From Dromaius novaehollandiae (taxonomy: Eukaryota > Chordata > Aves > Casuariiformes > Dromaiidae): a DNA stretch of 64,000 bases. The notes below the pieces were generated by a model. That model ran no database searches and was not told where the DNA came from. It saw only the letters and a list, made by a program, of their open reading frames with translations. Shown one piece after another: positions 11,901-23,591 of the stretch. The first letter of the stretch is position 1. Every line of letters begins with the position of its first letter. Location: the NCBI RefSeq assembly GCF_036370855.1, contig NW_026991408.1, positions 248,001 to 312,000 on the forward strand, read 5' to 3'. The translations under genes and the position numbers were made by a program.

Positions 11901-14900
11901 TGAACCTCAACGTCCAAATGACCCCACAGCAGCAGATGATGATGTCGCAGAAGATGAGGGGCCCCGACATGATGGCGCACCAGGGCGTGAGCCCCGAGGA
12001 GCTGGCCAGGGCGAGGGCCCAGAACGGCAATGGGGGTGCAATGCTGGGCGGGCCCCAGAAAATGATGATTCCCTCCCAGTTCCCCAGCCAAGGACAGCAA
12101 GGCTTCTCAAGCGGACAAGGGCCTTACCCCAACATGCCCCAGGAGATGGGCAGCGCCTCGGACATGTTCAGCCCTGAGCAGGGTGCCATGCCCGTGGGGA
12201 GCATCAGCGGCACCACCAGGCTCAGCCACATCCCCCTGCCTCCAGCCTCCAATCCCACCCCTGCGCAAGGGGGCAACCTGGCCACCATGCACCCGGCGCC
12301 TTCCCGGGGGCTGGGCCGCCGGCCTTCTGACCTCACCATCAACATCAGCCAGATGAACTCCCCCAGCATGGGCCACCTCAAGTCCCCCACGCTCAGCCAG
12401 GTGCACTCGCCGCTGGTCACCTCCCCCTCTGCCAACCTCAAGTCCCCGCAGACGCCCTCGCAGATGGTCAGCATGCCTCCTTCAAACCAGTCTGGGCCCC
12501 TGAAGTCCCCCCAGGTGATGAGCTCCTCGCTCAACGTCCGGTCTCCCACTGGCTCACCAAGCCGCCTCAAGTCTCCTTCGATGGCCGTTCCTTCCCCTGG
12601 TTGGGTGCCGTCTCCCAAAGCCACCATGCCTAGCCCTGGAGTCAACCAGAGCAAGCAGAGCCTCAGCATGAACTCGTCTGCTTCCATGGGAGGACTGGAT
12701 CAGGGTATGCTGGTATCCTGCGTGCGAGTGTGCATGTATGCTTGTATTTGGCGTGTGTGGAGATCCAGGATCCTGGAAGAAACTCAAAGGCTCCTTAGGA
12801 TCAGCTCTGGCCACTTCTGCACCTGTGGTTTCCATCCCCTAAATCCAGTCAGCTCAGACTGGTTGCAGTCACATTGTCAGCAGCAGTCTAGTGCTTTCTG
12901 AACCTTAGGAAACACGTGCCCTGCTCTCCTTCCCCCTCTGCTTGCTTTTGGCTGCTTGCTTCAGGCAGCCCGGAGTGTTTTTGCAGCCATTGCCGACTGG
13001 CACAACTGCACGGTTTGTGTCCCGACAGTCGGCAGAGGTGACAGACACCAGCCTGGGGAGATGCCTACGTGCAGGACAGGTTGTGGACACCGTGGGAGTG
13101 ATGTGGTGTATCTGAATGTTACAGGGACTGTATTCTCAGTGGTCTGTCTGCCCGGTGGGTTCTGCCACCCTTTTTTCAGGCCCTTTTTCCCCCCACAGTG
13201 CTTCTGTCTAACCCGCGTGCTCCCGCAGGTTTGGGGAGACGCTCATACTTGTGTGTGTGCCCGTGGTTTACGTTCTCCCGCTTTTCATGAAGTAGACCTT
13301 TTTCCCAGGAGTCCAAATAGGGCTTTTCAGATAGGCGGAATAGCAAACAGAGCAGCTCCTACTTCAGTCTCAGCTGATCCCCTGTGACGCAGGTAGTGAA
13401 GGATCTGTCTGAGCTGGGAGGTCAGGAGCAGTTTGAAATGGAAGTCCGGTGCGGTTCTGGAGCAGGGTCTCTGCACGGTTCTTCCTCAGAGTCCTGAGGG
13501 CTCTGTGTTTTGCAGCCGCCTCTGATCGCTGCAGTTCTAAGGAGAGAATGCGTTTGCCGTCTGACAGGAGCAAGCTGCGGTTTGCGGGTGGTACTAAGCT
13601 GGTCTCTCTCTTGCTTACAGGTTCTCTCCCTTCTGGGCCTAGGAGCAGTTCTTCCGCACCAGCCAGTAACACCTCTAGCACCATGAATCCCAATATGCCT
13701 TTTACTTCCTCTCCAGATCCATCCCCCTCCCAGAACCCCCTCTCGCTGATGATGTCCCAGATGTCCAAGTACGCCATGCCCAGCTCCACACCGCTTTACC
13801 ACAACGCCATCAAAACCATCGCCACCTCTGATGACGAACTGCTGCCAGACAGGCCTATGCTCCCACCTGGAAGTATGTCAGGTATGTACTTCTGGAGCCG
13901 GGCTTTGGAGCGGTACGATTGCCTTGTGGCCCTCAGCAGCCCGATGGACTGTGCGGAGGAGGAGAGGGCAGCTGCAAACTTAGAGCAGGCATGAGAAACT
14001 CTGTTCTCCCATTGACTTCTTGGTCAGATAGCTTAAATTTGCCCTCGTTCTTGGTAGTCTGCTTGCCCAGACTGTCTGCCAGCTTTCGGCTTGGGTGCAC
14101 TGCTCAGAAAGATGTGACCCAGTCTGGCGTTCTGGGTGCTCTCTTTGCGTGAGCTCTGGAAGTTCCTGCAACTACCTTTATCCCGTTTGGATGTGTTGGC
14201 CCTGGATTTTCTCTGCTCTTGGAGATGTCCCAGGACTTCCAGGCAGATGTCTCTTGCTTGGAAGCCCTGTTTTCTTCTGGAGGACGTGGCCCGCTGGGAC
14301 AGGGACACTCTGAACAAGGTTTGGAAGTCTGACGGTTCTGAGTAGAGCCCAGGTGCCTGCACAGGCAGGGCTGTGTCGTAGCAGAGTGTGAATCCTCCTC
14401 AGTTCTGATTTCAGTATGCGAGAGCCAGATCTGCTTCGCTAGCTGGTGGCGCTGATGAGGACAGCTAGGCAAATGATTGTCTCTTATCGTTTGGTGACCG
14501 GCCTAAAGGGGAAGGGGAATTCCAGCAGACTGTGCCGCTTGATTTGGGGGTTTTAAGCTGTCTGATAAACACTTTTGGTGGTTTTCAGAATGAAAAATCA
14601 GCTTTTTGACTCTCTTGCTCCCAAGTACTCTGTTTGACCCAACATGCAAATACGCTTGCTCCCTCTTAAGCCGAACCTCTCTGCATAGGCTGATCACTGC
14701 TGTATTGATGAGCACTTTCCTCCCTGCCAGACGACGCCTGTGCCGGGCTGCAGACTCTCGTGTCCTACTCCTCCTTGCCACCCGAGGGCGTGTGGTCACA
14801 GGGAGCTTGCTGGATTGCTAGCCGTGCGCTCAGGCGGTGGGGAAGGGTCGCTGCTCTGTGCCTTCAGGGTGACCGAGTACCTTGCTGAGATCCTCTCGTC

Positions 14901-16488
14901 TCCCTGTAGGGCTGTCCGGACATACAGAACCAGCTGGGACTCTAAAATTAGTGGGCTACAAGAACTACAATTCCACGTGTATCTCAGCCGTGCGTGCGGG
15001 TAGCATCCCCGCAACTGCGCTGCTGCAAGTCAGGCCTTGACGTCCTAACCGCCTCTCCGCGGCAGGCAGTCCTGTCTGACAGCCCGGGAGCAGATGGAGC
15101 CGGAACAGCTTACTGCTGTTCTCAGGCTCAGGGAGCAGGAGTTGGGGCATTTCTCTCTGGTCTTGGCGCTTTGCAAACCCTTCTGGCAGCCCCTTGCTGT
15201 GAATCTCGCTTTGAGCTCAGGGCTCTTTGAGCGGAAATGCTGGGCAGGCTTTGTGGGGTGTGGACTTTTCAGCCTTGAGAGGTGTGTGGGCAGAAAGCTA
15301 ATTCTCCTCTCCTTTTTTCTCTCGTTAGGTGTGACAGGGAGTCAGCCGAATCAACTGCACTTGAACTCGGTGGGGCCTGGGTCCTCCCAGAGCCCCATGG
15401 GCATGAACCTGCCCGGTCAGCAGCCTCTCTCCCACGAACCGCCCCCCGCCTCCATGATGTCGTCCCCCAACCCGCTGGGCTCCAACATTCCTATGCACCC
15501 CAGTGCACCGGGGGCGGGCGTGCCCCCCCAGAACCCCATGATGCTGCCCCCGGGGCCCCAGGACTCCTTGAACCAGCAGTGCGGCCCCGTGCCGAACAGC
15601 TCGCAGATGATTCCCTCCAACCAGCTGGTGTTCCCCCGCATGCAGCAGCCCCACGGTGCCATGCAGTCTCCCGCAGGAGCTATGCCCATGGCCCCAGGAG
15701 GCGGGGGCGGCCCTGGGATGCAGCAGCATTACCCGCCAGGAATGCCCTTGCCGCCCGAGGACCTTCCCTCCCAGCAGCCCGGCCAGATGCCCCCTCAGCA
15801 GCACATGATGGGCAAGAACATCCCTCCTCGGATTGGAGAGCCCTATCCCCCCGTGCTTCCCGGGGTGGCCTCCGTGCTGAATGACCCCGAGCTCAGCGAG
15901 GTCATTCGCCCCACGCCCACGGGTATCCCCGAGTTCGACTTGTCCAGGATCATCCCGTCAGAGAAGCCAAGCAGCACCTTGCAGTATTTCCCCAAGAGCG
16001 ACAGCCAAGCGCCCAAATCGCAGCCTTCCAACCTCCACCTCATGAACCTGCAGAACATGATGGCTGACCAGCCCGCCGTGCGGCCGGCTATGAGTGCCCC
16101 CAGCCTTCCAGGACAGCCGGGTGTGCAGCGGGGGCTCAGCATGCCCATGTGCCATCCTGGACCAGTGCCCATGCTGGGCAGGACAGGCATACCGCCCCAG
16201 CAAGGCATGATGGGCAACAGCATGCACCAGGGCATGATGTCTCCGCAGCAGAGTCTGATGGCCCAGCAGAATTTCATGCTGATGCAGGCCAAGCAGAGGA
16301 GCATGTCCGTGTCAGGGGAGATGTATGCGCAGACAGGACACATGATGTCACCCCAGGGCTCGCTCATGGGGCCCCCGCCCCAGCAGAACCTGATGGTCAC
16401 GCACCAGATGAGGCAGAGAAGCGTCTCCCTGGACAGCCAAATGAGTTACATCCCTGGGCCTGGGAACATGGCAAACCTGCCTTTCTAA
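2938..16488 (+). CDS. BCL9L: BCL9-like transcriptional co-activator (7 coding exons)
   Basis: Nuclear adaptor of canonical Wnt signalling that bridges beta-catenin and Pygopus. Coding exons: 2938-3238 (exon begins 2875), 6316-6438, 8815-9025, 9788-9872, 10307-12704, 13621-13881 and 15329-16488. All introns are GT-AG and the phases join to 1512 aa (human about 1500). Visible parts: basic NLS-like stretches (near 71-78 and 105-115); HD1, the Pygopus-binding segment containing FVYVFTTHLANT (about 198-235, split by an intron); HD2, the beta-catenin-binding helix with LEHRERSLQTLRDIE (about 389-417); HD3, with TPEQVAWRKLQEEYYEEKRR (about 500-524); a Met/Asn run (about 759-776); and a conserved C-terminal block with TGIPEFDLSRIIPSEKP (within 1307-1350). 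The end is MANLPF then TAA. The start at 2938 is chosen because similarity to BCL9L begins at MHPDNK; its Kozak context is weak. Mammalian proteins have an N-terminal extension, and the in-frame upstream codons here (from 2875) do not resemble it. The large HD2/HD3 and proline/methionine-rich exon favours BCL9L over BCL9. Confidence 0.97.
3239..6315 (+). other. BCL9L intron after first coding exon
   Basis: GT-AG intron of 3.1 kb (gtaacg...ttgcag). The upstream exon ends in a single G that completes a Gly codon with the next exon (phase 1). No exon-like sequence is seen inside. It contains an imperfect direct repeat of 29 bp with a 35-bp period at 4332-4395 (listed separately). The rest is unremarkable GC-rich sequence. 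Confidence 0.85.
4332..4395 (+). repeat. Two-copy 29-bp direct repeat (period 35 bp)
   Basis: Copy 1 is 4332-4360 and copy 2 is 4367-4395, separated by 6 bp. They match at 27 of 29 positions, the differences being two G/A changes. Each copy contains TGACRTAA followed by AAAGGGC and GCCATATAG. The first copy has the ATF/CREB-like core TGACGTAA and the second has TGACATAA. The function is unknown; it lies in a BCL9L intron. Confidence 0.85.
6439..8814 (+). other. BCL9L intron 2 (2.4 kb)
   Basis: GT-AG intron (gtgagt...cacag) between the exon ending in SSAH and the exon starting in NCNVADPAM; an Asn codon is split. No coding sequence is recognised inside. Its one distinctive part is a sharply AT-rich patch at 8255-8321, described separately. 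Confidence 0.85.
8255..8321 (+). promoter_or_regulatory. AT-rich TAAT/ATTA cluster (candidate conserved non-coding element)
   Basis: About 67 bp made almost only of A and T inside a GC-rich intron. It contains many overlapping TAAT/ATTA homeodomain-type cores (TTAATTA at 8255-8261, TTAATATTAATTA near 8271-8283, GATTAATAATTA near 8309-8320) and a TGATGATGATTA stretch. The contrast with the flanks is plain. A regulatory role is inference only. Confidence 0.4.
9026..10306 (+). other. BCL9L introns 3 and 4 with the 85-nt exon between them
   Basis: Intron 3 is 9026-9787 (gtaagc...cccag) and intron 4 is 9873-10306 (gtatac...gtcag). The short exon 9788-9872 encodes the second half of HD1 (AAEAVLQGRADSILAYHQQN). 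The large exon starts with APAPKVLG at 10307. An open frame runs back to 10082 through intron 4, but that upstream part has no similarity to BCL9L and is not coding. Confidence 0.85.
11861..11915 (+). repeat. In-frame AACATG hexamer repeat coding a Met/Asn run
   Basis: Tandem AACATG/AACGTG/AACCTC units encode alternating Asn and Met/Val/Leu within the large BCL9L exon. The same kind of run is present in mammalian BCL9L, so it is an old protein feature rather than a recent microsatellite. Confidence 0.85.
12705..15328 (+). other. BCL9L introns 5 and 6 with the 261-nt exon between them
   Basis: Intron 5 is 12705-13620 (gtatgc...ttacag) and intron 6 is 13882-15328 (gtatgt...gttag). Both are phase 1 and split Gly codons. 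The exon 13621-13881 encodes the conserved segment with FTSSPDPSPSQNPLSLMM and SSTPLYHNAIKTIATSDDE. Because both flanking introns have the same phase and the exon is 87 codons long, skipping it would keep the frame; whether that happens cannot be told from the sequence. Confidence 0.85.
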
Positions 16489-16786
16489 CCACGGCTGGCA
16501 CACCGCGACGGGGAGGGCCAGGGGCTGATTGTACAAACTTTTTTAAACCTTTCTGTGGGGGAGGGTTGGGGGCCAATGCCAGTGGAGGATGCCAAGGAGG
16601 ATGTTTTTCATATCGGATTTGCCTCTATACAGAAAACCAGATGTGCAGTAAACTTGATGTGAATTGGGTTTCTTTTTCCTTTCTTTTTTGGGGGGAAGGG
16701 GGTGGAGGGACGGGGGAGTGGGGCTGTTAATTTTGAAACCTGAGTGGTGACCAGGGACTTCCAACCCTGTGGCAGTTTGTAAAGTT

Positions 16787-16862
16787 TTCTTTTTTTTTTC
16801 CCCTTTTCTCTCTCTCTCTTTTTTTCTTTTTCTTTTCTTTCTTTTTTTTTTTTTTTCTTTTT
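16787..16862 (+). repeat. Polypyrimidine (T/C) tract
   Basis: About 76 bases of T with interspersed C, including a (CT)n stretch near 16805-16820, in the BCL9L 3' UTR. It is a candidate PTB-binding or triplex-forming tract; length variation is expected. Confidence 0.85.
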
Positions 16863-19326
16863 GGCAACCAAAATGTGCAAGAAGGTTTTTGGAACTAGCT
16901 GTAAATAGGTCGCTGGGAAAGGCAAAACTTGTGCTGGTTTTTAATTGTTCTGTATTTCTGTGTTTTAATAGAAGCCTCAAAACATGTTTTAAAGAGACAA
17001 AAACAAAAAATAAGCTAAGGAAGATGATGTACAAGGGTTCAAAACTCTCCTTGGAGGAGGCAGGAGGATCCCCCAAGGCGTGCAGGGCATTGAGAGATCC
17101 CATTATAGAGCAATTCCTTGTCGAGCCGGTGGCCTTCACGCATCCAAGCAGTCTGCGGTGCGGGGTGCGTAGTTCCACGCAGATCTTAGGCCCCGTGGAG
17201 GCTGTGCTGAGTTCCAGACCTGCCGGCCCCGGAGGACCGTCGGGAAGGTCGGAGCTGTGGTCCCGGTGAAACGTCGCTGCAGTAGCGATGGTTCGGCAGG
17301 GCAGAGGCAGTCGCTTCTCGGGATGCAGCTGTCGCTGCTCCGTGGGGAAGCTGCTGTGGCTGCGAAAGGGAGGATGCCAGCCGTGTGGCTAGAGAAACGC
17401 TGAGGATCTGGTCTCTGCTGGTAGCAGCTTGCTGGGCCTGGAGGTCTCGATGAGCGGCTCTTTGTAGTCCCCTTCCTCTCCCTTCGTGCTGTGTGTCCTG
17501 TGGGCAGGGGTGCGGTGTGTAGGGACGGGCAGGCGCTGAGATGACCTGGACGATTCAGTCCTGTGCTTATAGGAGAGGCTTCTCGGGAACCCGGTTCTTT
17601 CGCAGGCTTCCTACCCCAGTCCTTTTCCCCTCCGTCGCCCTAGGCCACCACCCCATGTCCCTGCTGCTGCCACCGAATGGTCTCCGCGTCTTCCTCGCCC
17701 CTGTCTGTCCTCCGCGCGCCGTGTGTGCTCACGAGCCGTGTAGCTTGCCCGCGGGATGCAGCCGGCTTGCGGCAGCAAGGCGGGAACTCGGTCATCGGAG
17801 CAGCCAGGTGTTTTGTCGGGCGAGGGCGGCGCATCCCCTTGCAGCGGTCTGCCGGGGTCCCGGGGGCAGGCTGCACGGTTTGCCCTGAGCTACCTGCAGC
17901 AGCCCTGCCCCGTGCAGCGGAGGTCCGGCTGTGGAAGGTAGCCTGTCCCTGTGTGCTGTACCGCGTGTCGGTGTAAGAGTTGTTTGGTGCAGCGTCGGTC
18001 GTGTGGTGCTGGAAGTCGTGAGCCAGCCTCTCCGCAGGCTGTTCCGCGTTGCTGAGGGAAGAGGCCAAGCTTGCGTTTCCGCCCCGGCTCCTCGGCTGGC
18101 CCAAGCACGGCCGCTGATCGCCTCGGGCTTCTCTGGGCGTGCTGCACCCCCGGGGTGGTGACTGCCGCCCCGCCAGGTCTTCTGCGCACGGCACTGGTGG
18201 GTTTTCCAGAGTTTACTCGTTGAAGGGACTGAGGAGTTAAACGCGCGCGCTCCCTCCTGCACGCGCAGCGCCTCTGGATTGCAGCAGGGACCTCGTTGCG
18301 GCATGGGGAGCCCGGTGGGCGTCCCACTGCGAACAAGGCGTGCGGCTGCCAGATGAGCACCAGCTGGAGATGAGCTCTGCAAAGCCAGGCTGAGCACGCT
18401 ACCTCTCTTGTAGCAGAGCTCACCTTTCCCTTCCTGCTACCGCAGGGAGGAGAGGGCTTTCGCAAAGGGACGTAGCGAAGGAGGGAGGGAAGGGCGAAGC
18501 TTTTCATCGCGTCGCAAGCTGTTGGAAAGGCCAGCGGGTGCTGAAGTGTCATCTCAGTGGCTGTGTGGATCAGACTGGTAACAAGATGGAGCCACAAAGT
18601 CTAATTGGGAATATCTTGAAGTATTGGGGCGTTGTGTAGAGCGCGTTAAGGGGTGGGAAGTGTGAGTCCAGATCGAAGGAGGGATGTCACTCTGGTCTCT
18701 TGCTTTGTGTGGTTTGGTGCTTAGAGTGCGACTGAGTAACATTGTCAAAGGCGGGGAAATAGGAACAACCCTGGGAAGTGCTTGTCCCCTGCCTTGGCAG
18801 TTAGGGCCAAGAGGAATAATCCTCAGCCCAGGCTAAATAAGCCCGCTTTGGACCTGACATTGTGTGCTCCGTCCTCTCAGAGCGTGTGCTTCGCGTGGGA
18901 GGAGCTGGCGTGAGCAGACGTAGCCTTTTCTAGGCTCGACTTGCTTGAAAGGCCCTGGCTTCTCCTGGCTGCACTTTGGGACGTTGGCTGCTGGTGTTTC
19001 CTTGTAAGCAGTGAAGCACCAGTGCCAGCCCCCAACCTTGTCCATCGCCCACCAGCTAGACTCGGTTAATTTTAAGCCATAAGATTTTCTATTAAAAAAT
19101 GGGGTTTTTTGTTTGTCTGTAGACAGCTGCTGTCCCGTTGTTGTCCCTTCGCGCAGCCCCACTGAGAACTTTGCCTGGGGCTTCCCGTCGTCCTTGGGGC
19201 AGCAGCCGTTCGCTGTCGCCGTGTCGGCCGGAGCCTGCAGGCTCGGTACCCCTCTGTGCAGGGAGAGGGAGGTCGGTGCTGCTCGTTCGCAGGCTCGGGG
19301 CAGCGTGCTGCTGTTTCTGCCTCATG

Positions 19327-19361
19327 GGAGGAGGAGGAGGAGGAGGAGGAGGAGGAGGAGG
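19327..19361 (+). repeat. (GGA)n microsatellite
   Basis: About eleven or twelve uninterrupted GGA units inside the presumed BCL9L 3' UTR. No coding frame of a known protein runs through it. Confidence 0.9.
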
Positions 19362-20117
19362 ACCTGTCCCGCGGTGGCGAGTGAGTGAGAAGCAGCTGAG
19401 CCTTTTAATTCAGCAGCCCCGGCTGCAAAAGGGAAATCCTGACCTAATTTCAGAGCAGCAGATAGGGCTCTTGGGCAGAGTCCCGCTGCCCTGGAGCCAG
19501 CCCTGCCCCTAGTTCTGTGACGGCTGAACGGCAGGGAAAGGACGTGCTGGGTGACATCCCTCTGCCCTGGGCACCGCTCCCAACCGTGTCTGCTAACAGC
19601 GATGCAGCAGGAGCGTCTCTGGAAGCGGGGTAACAGCCGACCCTTGTCAGACCCGGGCAGAGAGCTCGCCGTCGGCCAGCTGCCCGCCGCCGTGAGCTGC
19701 GTCTAGTCTCGTGTCTTGTAGTTTATTGCTCGGCTTCTAAGCTTGAGTTCTGTGTACTGACTCCGCCTAATCACAGTAAAAAGGTTCGCCCATGTTTTAG
19801 CCATGACTTCACGGTGTTTTTCCTGCTCCAAAAAAAAGGTAAACATTGGGAAACTGCATCTTTCAAAATGTCAAACGATCACACACCCGGAATTAGCTTT
19901 CACGTCGAGGTAATGGTGACTGACCCGTTCTCTGTCATCCCATGGAGAAACTTCCCCAGTCATTTTGTACCATTATATAAATATATATATAAATATAAAT
20001 ATATAAATACAATATGTGAAGACATCTTATTGGTTTTTATTTGAAACAATTTTTAGGCTTGTTTTTGGGTATCTGTGCTGCCTGTAATGTATTGACCTGT
20101 TTTATAGGTGCCTTTTT

Positions 20118-20123
20118 ATTAAA
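20118..20123 (+). terminator. Candidate BCL9L poly(A) signal ATTAAA
   Basis: ATTAAA follows an A/T-rich region (19975-20120), and the sequence turns GC-rich directly afterwards. It is the strongest signal-like site between the BCL9L stop codon and CXCR5 on this strand, but the cleavage site is not proven. Confidence 0.5.
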
Positions 20124-20140
20124 AAGACAAATTTCAAAAC

Positions 20141-23100
20141 CTGATCCCTGCGCCTGTCTCCAGTGGTCCGTGCGATTCTCTCCGGGCTCGCAGGCCGGCG
20201 CGCTCAGCCTGCTCTCTGCGCGCTCGGGCAGCATCCCCTGCAGCGGGCCGGCACCGACCGGGAGCGCGCAGCCGGCTGCAGCGCAAGCAGCGGGCTTTGA
20301 GAGGCGAGGGCCTCTCCGGAAGGAGCAAGAGGTTGTCTGGGCCCAAGTTATCCTGACGTGCGCCGGGCTGAGATTTTATTGCAGCCGAAGTTTCCTTCCT
20401 GTGAAAGTCAGGGCAGCGTCTGTTCTTAGCAGCGCTCGCTGTTGGGTGCCGGCTGTGGTCCGTGAAGGGGGGGTGCTTTGCGTCTCTCCAGCTGTTTGCG
20501 TGCTGGCTTGGCTCCCTCAGGATCAAACAAGGCCCTGCCGCGCAGCTCCGCCGGGCCGTTACCGCGTCGTGCTCAGAAGCTTGGGCCGCGCGGCCAGGCT
20601 GTGCCGGCTGCACCTTCCTGCGCCCTTGCGCCAGCGCCTGCGCTGGCCTCTGTGCCTTGAAGTGGTTCATCTGCTTTAACCGGCTGCAAACAAGTAACAG
20701 CCAGGAGAGAAACGGCCTCCTTTCGCTTCCTGCCTGCCGCCGGTCCCTTCTTCCTCCCTGTAAATCCCGTCTCTCCGCTTGTTCCTGAGCACGCCGGCTC
20801 CCAGCCGCTTGTGCTCCCCAAGAGCCGCCAGCGCTCCGGCGGGGATGGGTGACGAGACGGGCCCGGCTGAGGCGCGAGTGCTGCTCCGGTCGCGGCTGCT
20901 GCAGCTCTCCAGCAGCTGCTGCGTGCCTCCGCCTGAAGGAGCGTTCCTGCTCTTCCCGAGACGCCGTGGGCTCCTCGGGGAGCGGGGATGCCTGCGCTCT
21001 GTGAGCAGCTGCGCGTGACCACCGTGAGGCCGCTCAGTGCTCACCAGGAGCCACGGGAGCTGCAGGCCAGGGCTGGCGGCACCAGCAGCGGAGACGAGAT
21101 GCCCTGGACGCGCTCCCGGGGAAGGGGAAGCGAGTCCCCGCAGAGGCGCTCCCCGGGCCCAGGTGAGTCCTCGTCAGGCCGCAGCTGCCCTGCACCGAAG
21201 GGGCGAGGGTGGCAGGTACCCAGCCGGAGCAAGGCAGCTTCGCTGGCGTGTGGCCCAGCAGGCGCATGGGGCTTTTGGTTGCACCAAGTAAACGGGAAGT
21301 CAGAACAGACGAGAAGATACGGGTAGCTGGTCAGTAACCCCAGGAGACAAACTGTGAGCTGAGTACAAGTTGCTCCAGGCCAGGCTTCTCAGGGGGTGCG
21401 AGGGTGCCAGACGGCAGGAAACAAAGCCAGGTCTGCAGTGCTGCTCTGCCTGAGTCAGGGCAGCGGCACGCGGCGCTCGCCGAGCCGCTCAGCCTCTGCC
21501 GGGTGCGCGCCGAAGTGCACGAGGCGCTGCCGAAGCGCTGACCTCTGAGGCCCTCCTGACTCGAAACCAGAGCTTGTGGCTTGGTGCCGCGCTGACTAAT
21601 TCGAGTCTAACAGACCTAGCCCGGCTCATGCAGCTCTGCTACGTGGTCGGGCCTGTCAGCATCCAGAGGCCAGGGAAATACGGTGCCTGCTCAGGGGCTG
21701 AGCAGAATGGGAGAGGAGCTGTCGTCCTGTCAGCCGCTGCACCTTGCTGCATGGTGATGCTGTTCCACGCGCCGCGCTGGAGCCCTGGGGCTCCGCCGCC
21801 CCCAGCCCCTTGCTTTGTCCTTTGGCCTCGCTGAGATGCAGATGTTGTGTTTGCTGTGGCTGTAGGAAGATTTTGTTTGCATCATGTTGTTTCCAGCTAA
21901 CCGGTGAACTGGGGTTATGTTTGTGGGGAATTTTTAGTGACAGAAGGCTGCGAGAGCCGTCTCGAGTGAAGTGTGAGTTGTATTTCGCAAGTCCTGCCAC
22001 AGTTTCCTGCAGGACTTGCCCTATCCTGCACGCTGCCCAGGACCTGAAAACATGGGCCGTGGCAGTGCGGTAGGTCCAGAGCCACCTGTGCTCAAAACAA
22101 GGAAGATGGGGCAGTCGGTAGTACGGACACTGAGGTGCTTGAGCGGTTGTTTGGTTCTGGGAGCCCGGGGTGAGGAAACGGCCCTTTTTCTTGATGAGGA
22201 AAGTGAAACCGTGTTTGAGTCACGCTAGAGGGGATGTTAAAGCTGCCAGAAGATGTGGGAGGGCGCGGGGAGAGCCCCTTCCACGCAGCACTCCCAGGCA
22301 CGCGTTCATTCATGCGTTCCCTGGCTTGCACTCGTTCATGCATGCTTCACTGCCCGCCGGGGCCACGTGACGATGGTGAGTAGCAGGATGCTCTGCTGAA
22401 ACGCTCCAGTTATTTCTCTCGAGTCTCGGTTGTGCCACAGGAAACACACGGAGCGTCATGTTGCGGCGGGAGGCGTTCTGGGACCCCTTCCCTGGGGCAG
22501 CCTTCAGGGGGCTCGGGGCTTTCCCTGGCCTGGCTGCTCCAGCCCTGGCTGCAGACCGTCGCCCAGGCCTGGGGTCGCGTGGGCAGGAACTGCGGACCGC
22601 GGTTGGCACGAGCCCCCGGCACCTCCCCACTCCCCGCAGGGGCTCCACCAGAGCTCCTGTCGCTTGGTGCCCGCTGCCCCTTGCTGCAGGGCGCAGAGCC
22701 TCCCTGTCTCGCACCGCCGGGCTGGGCTGGGGTCTGGAGGTGGGAAAAGCTCCGCGAGGGAGCCGGGCCGTGGTCCGGGGGCTGCGGCAGCTCAGGCGGG
22801 CGAGCCGGGCAGCAGGGCTGCCTGCTGCGGCAGCCGAGTCTGGGCCACGGCGTGCGACGTGCCTGAAGCCCCGGGGAGACGCGGCGGGGTTTGCGGAGCG
22901 GAAAGCTGTGGGAGAGGTCCCCTTGCTGCCTTACCGTCTCCGTACAGGAGACATCTCCGGCTGCTCCTTAAGGAGTCCAGGGCAGAGAGGAGAATCGTAG
23001 CGCGTTATAGGAGTTTGTTAACGAGAATTAAGACGTGGTCTCGTCTCAGGGACCTTAACGAGAGCGCCGTGGATGTGAGCCTTTTACTGCGTGCCCGCTT

Positions 23101-23585
23101 CTCCCGTAACCGCGCGGGGAGGCTCGGCGCTCCGCAGGCTCCCGCGCGCTCCCGGGTCGCTGTGCAGTTTGCTGCGCTCCGCCGCCGAAGCATCTGCCCG
23201 GCTCTGCGCCTCGCCTCGCCGCAGGCCGGCGAATCCAAGCCCTAGTTAAAGGTAGGTTTTCGCTACGGTTAGTAGACGCTGTAAAACTGCGGTAGGAAGT
23301 GCTGCAGTTAGAGGAAGAGTCTCTGTAAAGCAGAGCGCTAAATACGGGTCCTGACTGTCTTCTCACCTAGCGGAGCCTCCTGCAGCGCTGATGAGCAGAA
23401 GTCTGAGGAAGTCTTACGTAAACGCACGAGGTCTGTGGTCTCCGGGTGCGAACGGGCACGCTTGTCAGGGAGGTGCCACCAACCCACTTGTGCTCTGTGC
23501 TGCACTTCCCTTCCAAAGCGACAACTGCAGCCAACTGCACGCGAGCGTGATACACGGGGAGAAGAGAAAACACGTTATTTAGCTC
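20141..23585. other. GC-rich intergenic spacer between convergent BCL9L and CXCR5
   Basis: About 3.4 kb with no recognised gene, RNA or mobile element. The parts near 20,160-20,700 and 22,440-23,230 are CpG-rich and have long open frames in several frames at once (for example 22430-23245), none resembling a known protein. A direct TGC/ATTCAT-rich stretch lies at 22303-22347. Confidence 0.5.
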
Positions 23586-23591
23586 TTTATT
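23586..23591 (-). terminator. Candidate CXCR5 poly(A) signal (AATAAA on minus strand)
   Basis: TTTATT on the plus strand reads AATAAA on the minus strand. It lies 2.1 kb beyond the CXCR5 stop codon, a plausible 3' UTR length for this gene. Other, weaker signals could be used instead. Confidence 0.35.

Larger units (their letters stand above)
16489..20140 (+). other. BCL9L 3' UTR (approximate end)
   Basis: No stop-free coding continuation is seen after the TAA at 16486-16488. The stretch holds a long pyrimidine tract (16787-16862), a Pumilio-type TGTAAATA (16900-16907), a GGA trinucleotide run (about 19327-19361) and an A/T-rich segment (about 19975-20010) just before the proposed poly(A) site. 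A long UTR agrees with mammalian BCL9L. The end is set by the first good-looking poly(A) signal in A/T-rich context; an earlier end is possible. Confidence 0.55.

Noticed and set aside
22430-23245. 271-codon open frame in the BCL9L-CXCR5 spacer
   Set aside because: Overlapping frames are also open, the composition is Arg/Gly/Pro/Ala-rich, and no known domain is seen.
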